Below are positions 11,486 to 24,384 of a stretch of DNA of 64,000 nucleotides, one piece after another. The notes beneath the pieces were generated by a model. It searched no databases, was not told where the DNA came from, and worked only from the letters and a program-made list of their open reading frames with translations. Source of the stretch: Dermanyssus gallinae. Lineage: Eukaryota; Arthropoda; Arachnida; Mesostigmata; Dermanyssidae. A program made the position numbers and the translations under genes. The stretch's first letter is position 1. Every line of letters starts with the position of its first letter. The DNA lies in assembly GCA_003439945.1 (NCBI GenBank), contig QVRM01006419.1, forward strand, positions 124,001 to 188,000, written 5' to 3'.

Positions 11486-14400
11486 TAGTGCCTTTGTTAC
11501 TCTAAGCGCGTCACTTAGGCTTCTGCGTACTAAAAACGGCAAATGTTTACACAAAATGTGCACAATGTAAAGTACGTATATTACTCATTAATTTACAGGC
11601 GTCAATTGAACGCAGATTACAATTATCCCCAACTGAGCGTGTACTAATTCCTCCACTATTTCGCTTCATTCTATACGCCGATCTTTATCGCTGGATTGTC
11701 GCTGTATACGCGCAATCGGTTTCGAAAAAGCTCAGCCAACAGCAAAACTGTAACAGCTTTTCCAAAAACATACATACCTTTTTGAAGCAAATCGTCACCG
11801 GTTACTAGAATTGATGCCATCACTTCGAACCAGAGAAAAAGCGAGTCAACCTAGAATGGAAGCATGCACCTCCTTCTCCTCAAAAAGTCAAGGGAGCTTT
11901 TCCATGGGCGACGAACTAAAGAACAGACAGTGGAGGACTGGCTTTTTTTGCACAACCGCAGGAGTTCTGAAAACGAACGGAATCCTTCGCCTCGTGAAAC
12001 TGCAGAATTGTTGTGCTCAGGCGTCTGGTAATTACGTTTAACAATACAGATTTCAGTTATTCAAAAAGTGGCGTTGCGTACCTTGTCATCTGAACTTTGT
12101 GCTTGTATGTTTCTTATAAATGCTACACATAAACCTACAAGAGTCAGAACGGTTGAACATTTTCAACGAGATAAGAATTGATCTCTTGTTCTTCAAAAAT
12201 TCAATAATCAGTGGAAGAGATGGGTTTGGCTCCCACATACAATACAGAAATTCTAAAACAAATCGCCTTTATAAATAAGTATATTTGTGCTAAACTTATA
12301 AAAAAAGCTTAGCTGTAAGTTTTCCAGCAAAAGTTACAAGTGTGGTAAATTTACTTTAATAACAATATTGTTTTGGTTAGTTTCGAACGTATAGATAGAG
12401 GGTCTCGCACGTATTTAAACCTATCAAAATTAAATATTTTTTTATTTAAAATTTAACTTAACTCAGGGACACTTCTTTAGCAATAGGCCGGCCCACCCTT
12501 TCAGCATCTTCCACCGGAAGTAGAATTACTCGCCTACGCTGAGGATGTTGCTGTGACCGTCAGAACCAGGACCAAGATGGAGCTGGAGTATCGTATTATG
12601 AAGGCAAAGAGAGAGGCCGGATGAAGAAGAATGGCAAAAAGCGTAAGATGGTCGCTTGCCGCACGCGACTTGACAAGCAGGACATAACGATTTTAAGCTT
12701 CCAAGGCTTTCCCGCCGTCTGTACGTTGTTACTCTTCTGTGTCGAGAATTCCGCAGGCCGGAGGGTTATCTTAAGAGGAATACATATATGTAGACATTGT
12801 CGTGCATATATGTAGGGTTTTAGAGAGTATTGCCTCAAGTCTACGCGCGTCAAGCTCAAGGCTTAATGGTGAGACTTTCTGTTTCGTAGCTGAGTCCCAC
12901 ACTGGCTAAGCGTGAGCATGTTAAGAGGACAGCCAATCCCCGTATGTTTTTACTCAAACGTACTTAAATGTATTTTAAGCTCTAAACCTTCTAAAAATGC
13001 CGACCCACCTAATAATTAGGCGAATAGACGCAGCGATTTAATTTAGCCCGAAGTCCAACATGAATAGATCAGTAGGCACCAGCTTATGATTCCTGCTCAA
13101 ATTCGTTTGCTATTGACTGAGGGGTCTAATATTGCCATTTTATATTATAATAACACAAGTGATACGAGAGCCAGTGTAAAACGTGCGAGCTGCTGCAGGT
13201 ATTTGAAGAGAGAAAGCGCGAACTAAGCGATAATTGTAAAATGATGAAATTATGAGACCTTTATCATTGCTGCATATATAAACGAGGGCGATGCGGCAGG
13301 TTATAGTAGTACTTCGAAGCTTAAAAATTGCGCAGAAACCACCAAGGCCTTCTTTTTTTGCTCTGCTTTGCTTAGTAGCTCTATTCCAGGTAAACGTCTC
13401 CAGAGTAAGCTTCTGCCAAAAACGTTTGGGTGTTATTGCGACGAATATTCCGATAAACCTGAGAGTATAAAGCACTTATACTTTTACAAACAATGTGGTC
13501 TTGTACCTTAACACGTTAAATAACAACCTACCGGTCTATTGTCAGTTTCCTTCTTTTGCAATGCTTCTCGGGGCTAATGGTCAGCCTTTTGTTACACATG
13601 CACGGGCTTTGGATCAACACGGATGCTCGTAGATGTTAAGCGTCAAAAACCATCATGCGCTTCCGTCCATTGCGTTTCTAAATCGTGGCTAATTCCAGAG
13701 GAGGCATTAACCTCCTCGGGCTAAACTGAACCTGCTTTGTTCAATTTAGCTTCTATCAAACTCAGAGAACTTGTCGGGAAGTTTCTTAAATATTTCTTCT
13801 TTATTAAACATGTGCTCTTAGGCGTGACGCCAAATCTTTTTCCTGTCGCGGATAGCGACTTCAAAGGTCGTCTAGCCGGTTTAAAAACATCTCCAAAACA
13901 GGCACTGCCTGTACTGGAGCGTCACATACAAATCTTATGTGATGTCTCAGTGTACATTTGTTGATAGTTCTTAAGACCCTCACTTTGCTTTGACTTTATC
14001 TACGCTGAGTTGGACATATACCACTTATTGATGGCATTAGAAGGATGCACTCAGTCACGTGCTTTGACGATTCTAGGTATAAGAAAATCAAATTGAAAAT
14101 AGTTACATAGCCCTCGGCCTGTTCAAGCCCTGTGAGTTCCTGGACCACAATACAACGTTTTGTCGCTATTTTATAAGACAAAGGAGAAAAGCCCTCTGCC
14201 ACTGAACCGACGCAGCTGTAGGGGGTTCGTGCATATACGGACACTAATACTCAAATCTGGGAACAATATAATCAAATTGTTTAGAAAAGACAAGCCTACG
14301 GTGCGTTAGGCGAATTGCGTCCGCTCTTCCGTCCGTCTTAATATGAACTATAATGCATAACAACAATTCCGGTTCGTTCTATGGATTTAGAACTCGATGT

Positions 14401-15142
14401 TTGAATTAAAATGTTTCCTTTCTAAATTGCACGCAAGTTAAATACATATATTAAATGCATTCATCAGAACAGCCTGCAAGGAAGCGATCTTATCAGCTAT
14501 AGTTCTCGAAACTTCCCTGCATGAAAACTACAAGTGATCAGACCTCATAGCACAGTTACAAACATGACGTGCTTGTGTATCAGATTGCATTTAATGCTTT
14601 AAGTGGCTACCTCGATAGAAATAGATTTACCAGGCGAGCTCGACATAGCTAGGTTTTCCCGGAAAGCTAAATTTGGTCTTTCAGATGGGTGGTGTTTTGG
14701 ACATGACGACTAATGACAATTAAAAAAGCAAAGCAATAAACTCACGCCTAGAGGTACGACAGTTTTCGTAGAGCCCTGAAGAAACGATTTATCGGCTTGC
14801 AATAGGCTTCCAATGCAACTTATGAAGAGTTACTTGGCTCTAAGTTTATAGGCGAAAAATATTTACTTCTCATTTAAATGATTAAGGCCATTCACCTTAT
14901 GTTCATCAATTATGATGTTTATATTTCATAACTATAGAAGTGATACCAAACTGTTTGCCTCTCGTGTAAGCTTGAAAGGTTATATAAATAAACGTGTTTT
15001 ATGCTATATTCATTTTCATGCTATATACGTAGCACATGTACAGTTGGGGTCTTCATTACTAGTTTCTGAAAGGGAAATATAACACTATTTTCAATTTGTT
15101 CAAGCAACATGTTGATTATGAAAAAAAGAGCCTAGTTACTGC

Positions 15143-15143
<1 letters not shown>
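11483..15143. other. 3.7 kb without recognisable gene
   Basis: No frame longer than 111 codons exists and none is recognisable. The frame 13140-13475 (minus) lacks any motif. No long simple repeat lies inside. Confidence 0.5.

Positions 15144-15200
<57 letters not shown>
15144..15200. repeat. (TA)n microsatellite
   Basis: An uninterrupted TA array of 57 bp, preceded by GAGCCTAGTTACTGCG and followed by GTATAGTCAG. Confidence 0.95.
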
Positions 15201-15204
<4 letters not shown>

Positions 15205-15829
15205 AGTCAGTCTTTTTATTTGCTTAAATAATAGAGGTAACAATTGTCTTTTTATGAACGTGTATACCAATTAATTAAAAGTGAAAATGTCACATATCCT
15301 CCAGGTTCAGGCGTGTCCATTCTAGCAGAATTCCGCGCACAGGGGCGGCGTTACCGCGCTGAATGTCCAACGATAGTCTCTGGTGCAGGCACTCGACAGC
15401 TCTAGTCAGTTGTCGTCCGATCACCGTTTGGTTGGCACGATGCTAGCTGGCTTCGGCGTTTTTTGGTCGTCTTTCGCCTGTTTGAGCCTCTACTTTGATA
15501 CGGTGGAACTCTTGAACTTCTGTGCCCCCGATGTGTGTCCTCTGGTATCTCGTTTTGATTGTTCTTGTCATTCTGAAGTTGATGTAACTCTGGACTAGCT
15601 CTACTGCTGGACACGGCACTGTATCGACACGCGTTACTGAGTTGATGGTTGGTTCGGTCCTGCTTGCTTAAGTGTGGCTCTTATTCGTGCAACAGCTGTG
15701 AAAAACTGTGCTTTATCAATGTCGCTGTAACGATGATCGCTTGGCTACGTGCCGCCCAAAGTCGGCGGATTGTGAGTGCAAGTCGCATTCTCTCTGTGCC
15801 GCCACGTCGGCTTGTGGTGTAGCTAAGGC
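15201..15829. other. Spacer upstream of LINE ORF1 remnant
   Basis: If the LINE at 15830 onward is in + orientation, this stretch could include its 5' UTR. There is no tandem structure or promoter motif that I can name. Confidence 0.35.
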
Positions 15830-17475
15830 ATGGAAATGAACAAAGCGTCGTTAAAGCAAATGAGGAAAGCAGCCCTCTCTAAAAGGTTAAAGGCCGGTGT
15901 AGGCCAGAGGGTGAAGAGCAGTAGCCGTACGGTGACTATTTGTGACGAGGATGATGATGATATAGCACCAGCCGCGAACGTGGCATCCAAGAACATTATA
16001 GCAACATCGGCCACAGTGCTCGTCACTAACAAGGCTGGTATATGCAAAGACACGTTTACTGCTGTCGAATCAGCGTCAAATTCAGCATCTGCTACGATGA
16101 AGACTAAAGACTACACCACTAATTGCACGGTGACAAGTGCAATGCAGATCGGGTGCTCTGACTGAATAGGCTTCTAGCAGCACAGATATAATGATGTTGA
16201 TAATTCAGATAACTCATTGAGTGGCTTGAATCTGGCTGTCAATGAAAACGCAGCTAAGCGTATCGATAAAGTGCGAGGCCTTCATTCAAATTCAAGCTAT
16301 ACGGGACGGCGTAATTAAGTGCTCTAGAGGACTTCCTCAAGTCGTGATTGCATGCCGGTCATTGAGCCCGGTAACCGGGGAGTCTTCTGTTTGGGAAGTG
16401 CCTTATACGGAGAAGCGACTGCCTCTCTGTTGCGAGTTAGAGTGAGTGATTTTCCTTGGCCGAACCTAAATCCAAAGCTGTTTTTTGTTAACTTGTAGTT
16501 TTTCCAATATAACATACATATTTATTTAATATATATTCAGTACAAAACATGTCTTGACGCTCGCAATGGGCCTTAAGGCCTGTGGCACACACGACGAACG
16601 CATACATCCTCCGCAGAACGCAAACATCCTACACTATTTTATACTGCAGATGAAGCAGTAAAGATTTACTCCGTGTTAGGCATTCAGGTTACGATTTAGC
16701 CAGCTACTGGGCAAAAAGTAATGGTGTTGGTCGCGAATTTGTTGACGGGGACATTCTCGAAGCTCTTCGAAACGCCGGAGTTGTCTTAACCAAACGGAAG
16801 GCGATCATGCGAATAAATGGCGATGTGCTATCTAGCACTCCTGCGGCCAGATTGCTCCAGTTTAATAAGATGCCACCCGCTGAGGTACTTATCGCGTTCC
16901 GCTCGTACAAGGTAGTGATGCCAGCTGCTGGTACCCCACTCTCTTGCTACCAACCGTTGTCTGAGGTTTAACATATAATGGCAAGCTGTTGATGAGCCTG
17001 CATGTCGGCACTGTGGGCAGAAAAGGCATCTTGCTGTCATCTGTAAGAATGAAGCCAAGTGCGTTCATTATAAAAGACCGCACTCATCCCTTTTATCGGT
17101 GTGTCCAGTGCGTGCGAGCCAACGGGCGTATCAGTCAAGGTGATTGAAACCCTGCCACAGCAGGCAACCTATCAACCTGTTACCGAATGTCCGCAAGATG
17201 ACTCTAGCTTGGGTCAAACTCCCCGCTCATCATATGCGGCCGTGGTGAGATCAGTAGTCGACCGACGGACCACGGAATCGGGGCAAGAGACGCTTGACAA
17301 AGAAACTCCAGAAGTGTCTTATAAAGAAAGCTGGAGGCAACGACAAGCTTTTGACAGCGGTAATTCTGCGCTTCGAGAATATCATACAAGTTTTTAGCCC
17401 AAAAGTTGCGCAATGCCTTCAAGAACTCGAAGATCTCGTAACACCGATGTTATGTCCTCTATCAAAGCTGAAGTA
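15830..17475 (+). pseudogene. LINE ORF1 (Gag-like) remnant with CCHC zinc knuckle
   Basis: This is the nucleic-acid-binding ORF1 of an I/Jockey-type non-LTR retrotransposon, broken by stops and frameshifts. A basic N-terminal piece (KQMRKAALSKRLKAG) is open from 15830 to 16165. From about 16680 to 16968 one frame reads GDILEALRNAGVV, then RINGDVLSSTPAARL, then LQFNKMPPAEVLIAF, the pattern of ORF1 domains just ahead of the knuckles. After a stop (16969-16971) and a frame change, C-R-H-C-G-Q-K-R-H-L-A-V-I-C (from 17003) is an exact C-x2-C-x4-H-x4-C knuckle. A second one follows with its second Cys replaced by Tyr (CVHYKRPH...C). Another frame then gives SSYAAVVRS (about 17227), typical of ORF1 tails. 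At least two frame changes show it is dead. The endonuclease of ORF2 follows directly. Confidence 0.65.
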
Positions 17476-17479
17476 GTTA

Positions 17480-17965
17480 ACTCATTTTATCTATAATTCA
17501 TGAATTTTAATTACGTTGCTCTACCGTCTCCGGGGCATATCAGCAGTGTTTGCTCTAGGACGTCATTCGCTTTGGTTTTAATTCGTTCTTAGCCATCCAG
17601 ATTAATGCTAGTACGTATGGTCTACTAAAGCAGGGGCAGCTTAAACCCAATGCTGACTTTATGATCAAGCGGTTTGTATCCACTTGAAAAACGCCGCGAA
17701 GTACCAGCCTGCCCTGTATGCTAATGGGGGACTCTAATATTAATATTTTAGCTGACCCTCCTCCTATGAAATACCTCTTTTTTGTGGTGAGGGGGTTTGT
17801 TCACACGATAGATAGGGTAACCCGTCCTAGCTCAAAAACCTGTATAGATCATATAGCTATCGCAAATTGTTCTGTTTTTTAGTTCTAGCGAGGTAGCGAG
17901 ACCTCATTATCTTTAAATCACTATCCGAATATTATCTCTGTCAATGAGGGTCACCCAGTTTTGGT
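17480..17965 (+). pseudogene. LINE ORF2 endonuclease (APE-like) remnant
   Basis: This is the apurinic-like endonuclease domain that nicks target DNA for target-primed reverse transcription. In one frame, 17712-17879 reads LMGDSNINILADPP, then GFVHTIDRVTRPSS, then KTCIDHIAIAN. These correspond to the G-D-x-N block and the T-C-I-D-H-I block of LINE endonucleases. A TAG at 17880-17882 interrupts it. The same frame resumes with LNHYPNIISV at 17913-17942, where family members carry S/L-D-H-x-P; the catalytic Asp is Asn here. It follows ORF1 closely and is cut off downstream by a tRNA-derived SINE in opposite orientation. Confidence 0.7.
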
Positions 17966-18140
17966 TGTACCTGGAAGAAATATATCTGTAATGAATAGGT
18001 GGTACAGTGGGCCTACTGGATCAACTTTTTTTATGGGGGTTGGATGGTATTGCATTATCTCTTTTTTATTGAGACATCTGTACTCCCCGTTTTTTTTCCG
18101 ATTATGGCCGATGTCTGTCCACTCCGGCATTCACCTTGTC

Positions 18141-18248
18141 TAAATTGGGAACCTTAAAAACCAATTTAGAGGTGACCGGTCTGGGTCTCGAACCCAGGCC
18201 TCCCGAATGCAAGGCAAGGACTTCTGCCACTAAGCCATCTTGCTCGGT
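18141..18248 (-). mobile_element. tRNA-derived SINE (head) inserted in LINE ORF2
   Basis: Read on the minus strand, it has box A TGGCTTAGTGG (about 18228), a tRNA-like anticodon arm with CTTGCAT in the loop position, and box B GGGTTCGAGACCC (18182-18194) in a perfect T-arm. The acceptor arms (GCAAGA side and ACCGGTC side) do not pair, so it is not a functional tRNA. Just after the head is an 8-bp perfect stem (18141-18148 with 18161-18168, TAAATTGG/CCAATTTA). It lies between the endonuclease and linker parts of the LINE, so it inserted after that copy. The other end of the SINE (lower coordinates, perhaps near 18000) and a target duplication could not be fixed. Confidence 0.6.
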
Positions 18249-18785
18249 TTATAAAGTTTTAGATGTGGATTCAGCTTTCGAAGCGCTTCGGGCTACCGTA
18301 GGCGAAATTTATGATAAAGCATTTGCTAAGATCAATCTGGATGTTTCTAGTACTTCTCGAGACAGCCACACATTCTCTTTCTCCCCGGGCCTTTGTCGGT
18401 AGAGGCACACGGTAAACAAGCTTTACCGAAAGTATCGTAAGCACTTGACGCCCGAGGTAAAAAAAAAAAGGCGTACTCATGCTCATGCTCTCGAAAACTG
18501 TATTTACGAGCCTAGCCAGAAAGACTTTCTACGAAAAATCGGTTAAATGCCATTGAATCGGACTCGCGGCGTTTGTAGAAATATATTAACAAAGCTGCGG
18601 TAGAGAGCTCGCTAAGGCAGAGCTCTCATCAGTCTTAATTTCCAGCATGGGTAAAACGATTAGCGAGCCTAAATAGATCGCCGACGAACTAAACCTACAT
18701 TTTGCTACGGTTGGATATAAAACTATAAACTCGCTAAATTCGTGTGCTGATGGGCATTGCTTTGACGAACAATAGCTAAAAGAGA
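18249..18785 (+). pseudogene. LINE ORF2 linker (endonuclease-to-RT) remnant
   Basis: Three readable blocks match the region between endonuclease and reverse transcriptase in Jockey/I/CR1-like ORF2 proteins. KVLDVDSAFEALRATVGEIY lies at about 18258-18317. After a TAG near 18400, the same frame reads YRKYRKHLTPEVKKKRR and then LENCIYEP, ending at the TAA 18544-18546. In another frame (18640-18780) GKTISEPK-stop-IADELNLHFATVGYK matches the usual 'I-A-(D/N)-x-L-N-x-H-F-x-x-V-G' block. Frame changes and stops make it non-functional. RT motifs proper are not readable downstream. Confidence 0.65.
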
Positions 18786-19611
18786 CCAAATCATTTTTTC
18801 GTGTCTTCAGCAGTGCATCTTACGTCTCGAGGTACCTCTCTCAGCTGTCAGTTATAAAGCTTTTATTATACAATATAGCTTATAGAATACAGCATTTCAC
18901 CTCGTCGTAAACGTGTCGACGAGCTACATCAGCCCTTGGTCCAGACCTGGTGTCGATTACGTGGACAAAATGCCAAGTACCGCTATGGCGTTGCCGCGTT
19001 GTATATCCAATGAGAGTCGTTGCCAGAAAGAATCACCACCGCGTGGGTCCTCTGTAGCTGGATTCGGAGACACTTGCATACCTTAGCAATAACTCCCTCA
19101 GTAATTTTATCTGTATCCTCTAGTGCTTCGAAAGCAAAGGATCCAAAATCCATTAAGTCTCCGATAAATGCATACCTGCGATGCTTATTCCTCTCCGCCT
19201 GCGAAACAGCACCATGGAATGTTTATATATTATCAAAATAGAGTGGCCGCGCTTGTCTGGCGGTTCTCTACCGGCGAATTTAGTATTTCCCTTGGTGTCT
19301 AGACGAAGAAGGCAGCCACATAGAGCGACAGTATTTGTGATGCCGCGGTCCAAACTTAGGTCCCATTTTCTATTGTGCCGGCCGCCGCAGAGCTTTTTGG
19401 AGTGTTCTACCAGGACGCATAGGATATCTCTCCTATGTGAGTGTTTTGTGCAGAAATTACAAAGGTATCTCGCTCCGGTATAACAAATCGGTGAGGGTAT
19501 TAGCACTGCGCAGTGAAGCGCTGCGAAGATGGTAATTAATTCATTAGTTGTAGAAGCCACCATACAAGGAGTCGGCAGTACTGTTGTGTTGAGTGTATTT
19601 TCTTGCTACAA
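18786..19611. other. Probable further retroelement debris
   Basis: The + strand would be expected to hold the RT of the preceding LINE, but no RT motif survives. On the minus strand, 19153-19563 is an open frame of 136 codons starting MVASTTNELITIFAALHCAV. It faintly resembles the T-x-x-E-L-x-A-x-x-A-A-L helix of RNase H but lacks the other catalytic blocks, so I leave it unassigned. Confidence 0.3.
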
Positions 19612-19678
19612 TGCTGAATCTGTAGTAAACAATTATATATATATATATATACATATATGTTTTACTACAGATACAGCA
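19612..19678. repeat. 67-bp imperfect palindrome with TA core
   Basis: The left arm (TGCTGAATCTGTAGTAAAC) and the reverse complement of the right arm (TGCTGTATCTGTAGTAAAAC) agree over about 19 bp, with one substitution and one extra A. The centre is a TA array (19634-19658). As a strand it would fold into a long hairpin. Confidence 0.8.
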
Positions 19679-20190
19679 TATATACATTTAATATTCTAAA
19701 TGGTATCAAATATTATATTATATTTTGTACTAATGGCTCAAAGCAGGCACTCAGAACGGCAGATCATAGCGTAGACATATCTTCAGAGTCAAATGCAGCT
19801 ACTGCACTTAAAAAACTGTACGTAATTTAGGCTTTGTAATTAAATTCGATTCTGTTCTTCGTACTCAATACGGTTGCGATGGCAGCTGCTGTACCCCGGA
19901 TATTTTTCTTTTGCCCCTATACGATCTGCTATTGTTCACTTTATCAGAGTAGATCAGGGCGAAGTAATACGCAAGCATAGGTCAATCCATTTTTGCAATA
20001 ACTGTGAAAGAGATATACATATGGAGATCACCGGAGAAGCAAATTACTCTTGAATTTATCACAACTCCGAAAACTTCCTGCGCCGACCGATAACGCTAAA
20101 CGGGACAAGCAGAGAACAATGTAATTACAAATGCTGGTTCGGCCATCAATGCCGAATTTTGAGTAATATATCCCGTGAAGCCGCCTAAGT
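19679..20190. other. No recognised gene
   Basis: AT-rich spacer with no readable domain. Confidence 0.5.
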
Positions 20191-20649
20191 GACGGACTCG
20201 CCGCCAACCAGGCATTCGGCCAAGTGAGAAAGCACAAATGAGCATTACAAAACACCAAGAATAAACTTAAACAAGACAAGATATAATAGCCAATAAAAGC
20301 TAGTATTATTGAGCATTGGATCATATTGCCAAGAAAACCGTCACTCTGGAAGCCCGTTATCAACAATGAAACATAGTACAAACATTTCCAAAGGCTCCTT
20401 GGGACGCCGCGCGTCTTGCCACCAGGCGATGGTATTGATGTGTTGAACGAAGACCAAGTCAATAATAATTTCGAAGAAGGAGAAGAAGAAGAGATCAGGA
20501 CAACACCAGCACGTGAACAGAATGGACAATCCGGTGGGCTGGACAGGCTCGTGTGTGAATACCTCAAAGCCGACCTTAACGCAACAGTCCCAATACTAGC
20601 AAATATATTTTACCGTTTACCCACGCTCCAAAAAATCTCTTTACTTTAA
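20191..20649 (+). pseudogene. RTE-like LINE fragment (start of reverse transcriptase)
   Basis: One frame from about 20416 reads an acidic run ending EEEEIR, then NGQSGGLDRLVCEYLKADLN at 20518-20577, then VPILANIF. RTE-type ORF2 proteins have E-E-I-x-x-A-I-x-x-L-K-N-G-K-A-x-G-x-D-x-I-x-x-E-x-L-K-A-D at the start of the RT palm, so the order and spacing fit. Upstream, the same frame gives KHFQRLLG (about 20376), which fits the 'W-x-x-H-F-x-x-L-L-N' block just ahead. Stops lie upstream and the frame ends at 20647-20649. It appears separate from the 15.8-18.8-kb LINE, because that one uses a Jockey/I-like layout. Confidence 0.5.
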
Positions 20650-22149
<1,500 letters not shown>

Positions 22150-22325
22150 TTGCCGTATTGCTGCTGCTGGTATTGTTGTTGTTGCTGTTGTTGTTGTTGT
22201 AAACGTCGTTGCCTTCATGATTATCGCTGTTGTTGTTGTTGTTCTTGTTTGAAATTGTTGTTGTTGTCCCTGACCACCACGAGCGAAGCAAGCGCCGACG
22301 CCGTTATTGTTGTTGTTGTTGTTGC
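22150..22325. repeat. Interrupted (TTG)n tract
   Basis: Clusters of TTG/CTG triplets at 22157-22200, 22228-22268 and 22305-22324 are separated by short unique pieces. On one strand they read as Cys/Leu/Val runs, on the other as Asn/Thr/Gln runs. Confidence 0.85.
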
Positions 22326-22462
22326 ACAAATATTTATGGCTATTGTAGGAGCTTCAGTACCAGACAATCAAATATTTGTTTCGTTTCGTCTGTAGAGCTT
22401 CGTTATTCTATTGGTGCTTTCGTGCTTACCACGTCTCGATCTGCCACCCACCGACTACGACA

Positions 22463-22500
22463 GTGACAACAACAACAACAACAACGACGACGACGGCAAC
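22463..22500. repeat. (CAA)n-(CGA)n tract
   Basis: AACAACAAC passes into GACGACGACGGC. It is of opposite strand sense to the TTG tract 150 bp upstream. Confidence 0.85.
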
Positions 22501-22636
22501 GTAAGATGGCTTCTTGCTCTCTGTTTGACTCGCTGTTCTGCCCGAGGTTGCTTATCGAGGCTCATTCTATATTTTTGCCGTTTTGGAGGATATACCCCTA
22601 CTTTTACTATGCCGTCTATTTATCTCTCTCTTTCTT

Positions 22637-22724
<88 letters not shown>

Positions 22725-22761
22725 TATTATTATTATTATTATTATTATTACTATTATTATT
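22637..22761. repeat. (TAA)n-(TTA)n palindromic microsatellite
   Basis: About 86 bp of (ATA)n at 22637-22722 meets about 35 bp of (TTA)n at 22727-22761 head to head across an AATATATT junction. The smaller arm can pair fully with part of the larger, giving an almost perfect inverted repeat with a 4-6 nt loop. Confidence 0.95.
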
Positions 22762-23344
22762 GCTTGCTTGTGCTTTGTTTTTATCCTCTCTTTCACTGTC
22801 ATGTTCCCCCCACCGCTGTTCGTTGTCTGCTTTTTCACTGCATTTGAAAGTGTGTCTCGTCGTCGTCGTTGTTCATTCTGTTCTCCCTTGTTGACGGCCG
22901 CACTCGCTAAAACGCAGGCACAAACAAACACAAGCATTAACGTACACTGTGTGCTGCTCTAACAGACCGACATAGTAGTTGTTGTAGTAGTAATGGTGGT
23001 GGTGGTGGTGGTGGAACTAGAAACGACAGGGAGCCAGCCAATGTACACGCGCGCCAACCAGCGCCTGCCGTGCTAGCAGCAGCAGCACAGTCACAAGTAT
23101 ACCAACAATAACAATAACGGCAACACCAGCAACAACAAAATACAAACAACTACTTTCATAGAAGCAATGAGCAATAACACGGCGATAATAGCAGTGGCAA
23201 CAACAACAGTAACGGCCATAACATTCATAATAACAACAACAACAATGAGATTAACAAAACCAATGGCAGCACCCAAAATAACGACAACAATACGCATACT
23301 AACAGTGCAGTAACAGTATGTTCAGCAATAGCTGCAATAAATAA
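22762..23344. other. Low-complexity region: GGT and CAA/AAC-rich
   Basis: (GGT)n occurs at about 22992-23013, and an imperfect CAACAATAACAA-type tract at 23100-23300. No gene is recognised; Asn/Val-rich frames are explained by the repeats. Confidence 0.7.

Positions 23345-23905
<561 letters not shown>

Positions 23906-23938
<33 letters not shown>
23906..23938. repeat. (TAA)n microsatellite, right part
   Basis: The triplet repeat resumes directly after the poly(A) of the LINE copy. Confidence 0.95.
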
Positions 23939-24017
23939 GTAGCCAATTGTGAACGCATTCACGGAACCCAGAGGTAGACGAAGAGCAAAGCGTAGCGAAA
24001 TTACTGGTACAGGAGTC

Positions 24018-24186
24018 GGCTGGCTTATTATTTGTCCACCAGCTGGCTTATTATTTGTTGTTGCTGTTGTTTCGGATGCGTCCACAAAATCGACTGAAAT
24101 TGACAGCAGCAACAGCAGCCACTGCTGTGGCTGTCAATTTCAGTTGATTTTGTAGACGCGTCCGAAACAACAACAACAACAACAAC
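24018..24186. repeat. Foldback sequence with TTG/CAA-ended arms
   Basis: The left arm (24055-24107: TTG repeats, then TTTCGGATGCGTCC ... GAAATTGACAGC) is the reverse complement of the right arm (24130-24186) apart from three or so substitutions. The roughly 22-nt centre is itself a CAGCAG...CTGCTG hairpin. Just upstream, GCTGGCTTATTATTTGT occurs twice (24018 and 24042). No transposase or terminal motif is seen, so whether it is a tiny foldback transposon is open. Confidence 0.8.
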
Positions 24187-24221
24187 GGGATACATATAAA
24201 AGAAAAAGGACAAGAGAACAA

Positions 24222-24255
24222 CTTTTATATATATATATCTATATAGAGAGAGATA

Positions 24256-24295
<40 letters not shown>

Positions 24296-24303
24296 GGAGA
24301 GAG
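24222..24303. repeat. (TA)n plus (GA)n microsatellite
   Basis: A short TA array (24227-24244) is followed by (GA)n at 24261-24290 with a few AAAG interruptions. Confidence 0.9.
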
Positions 24304-24384
24304 ATGGGGAGAGAATAAAACTGGCAAAAAGCCTCGGCATCGATAGAAGCAACGGCGGTAGATATGTATGTAGATAGGAGCAGG

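Noticed and set aside
18173..18248. Functional tRNA gene (Ala-like TGC anticodon position)
   Set aside because: Box A, box B and the T-arm are good, but the acceptor arms do not pair and the anticodon stem is faulty; it fits a SINE head better.
19153..19563. RNase H domain on the minus strand
   Set aside because: Only one short block (TTNELITIFAAL) resembles the family; the catalytic D/E/D/D positions cannot be placed.
20028..20567. 179-codon minus frame with hydrophobic segments
   Set aside because: It is antisense to the RTE-like LINE fragment and has no family features.
22583..22937. Poly-Asn, poly-Ile and poly-Tyr frames (also 23299-23580)
   Set aside because: They are translations of TAA/TTA triplet arrays.
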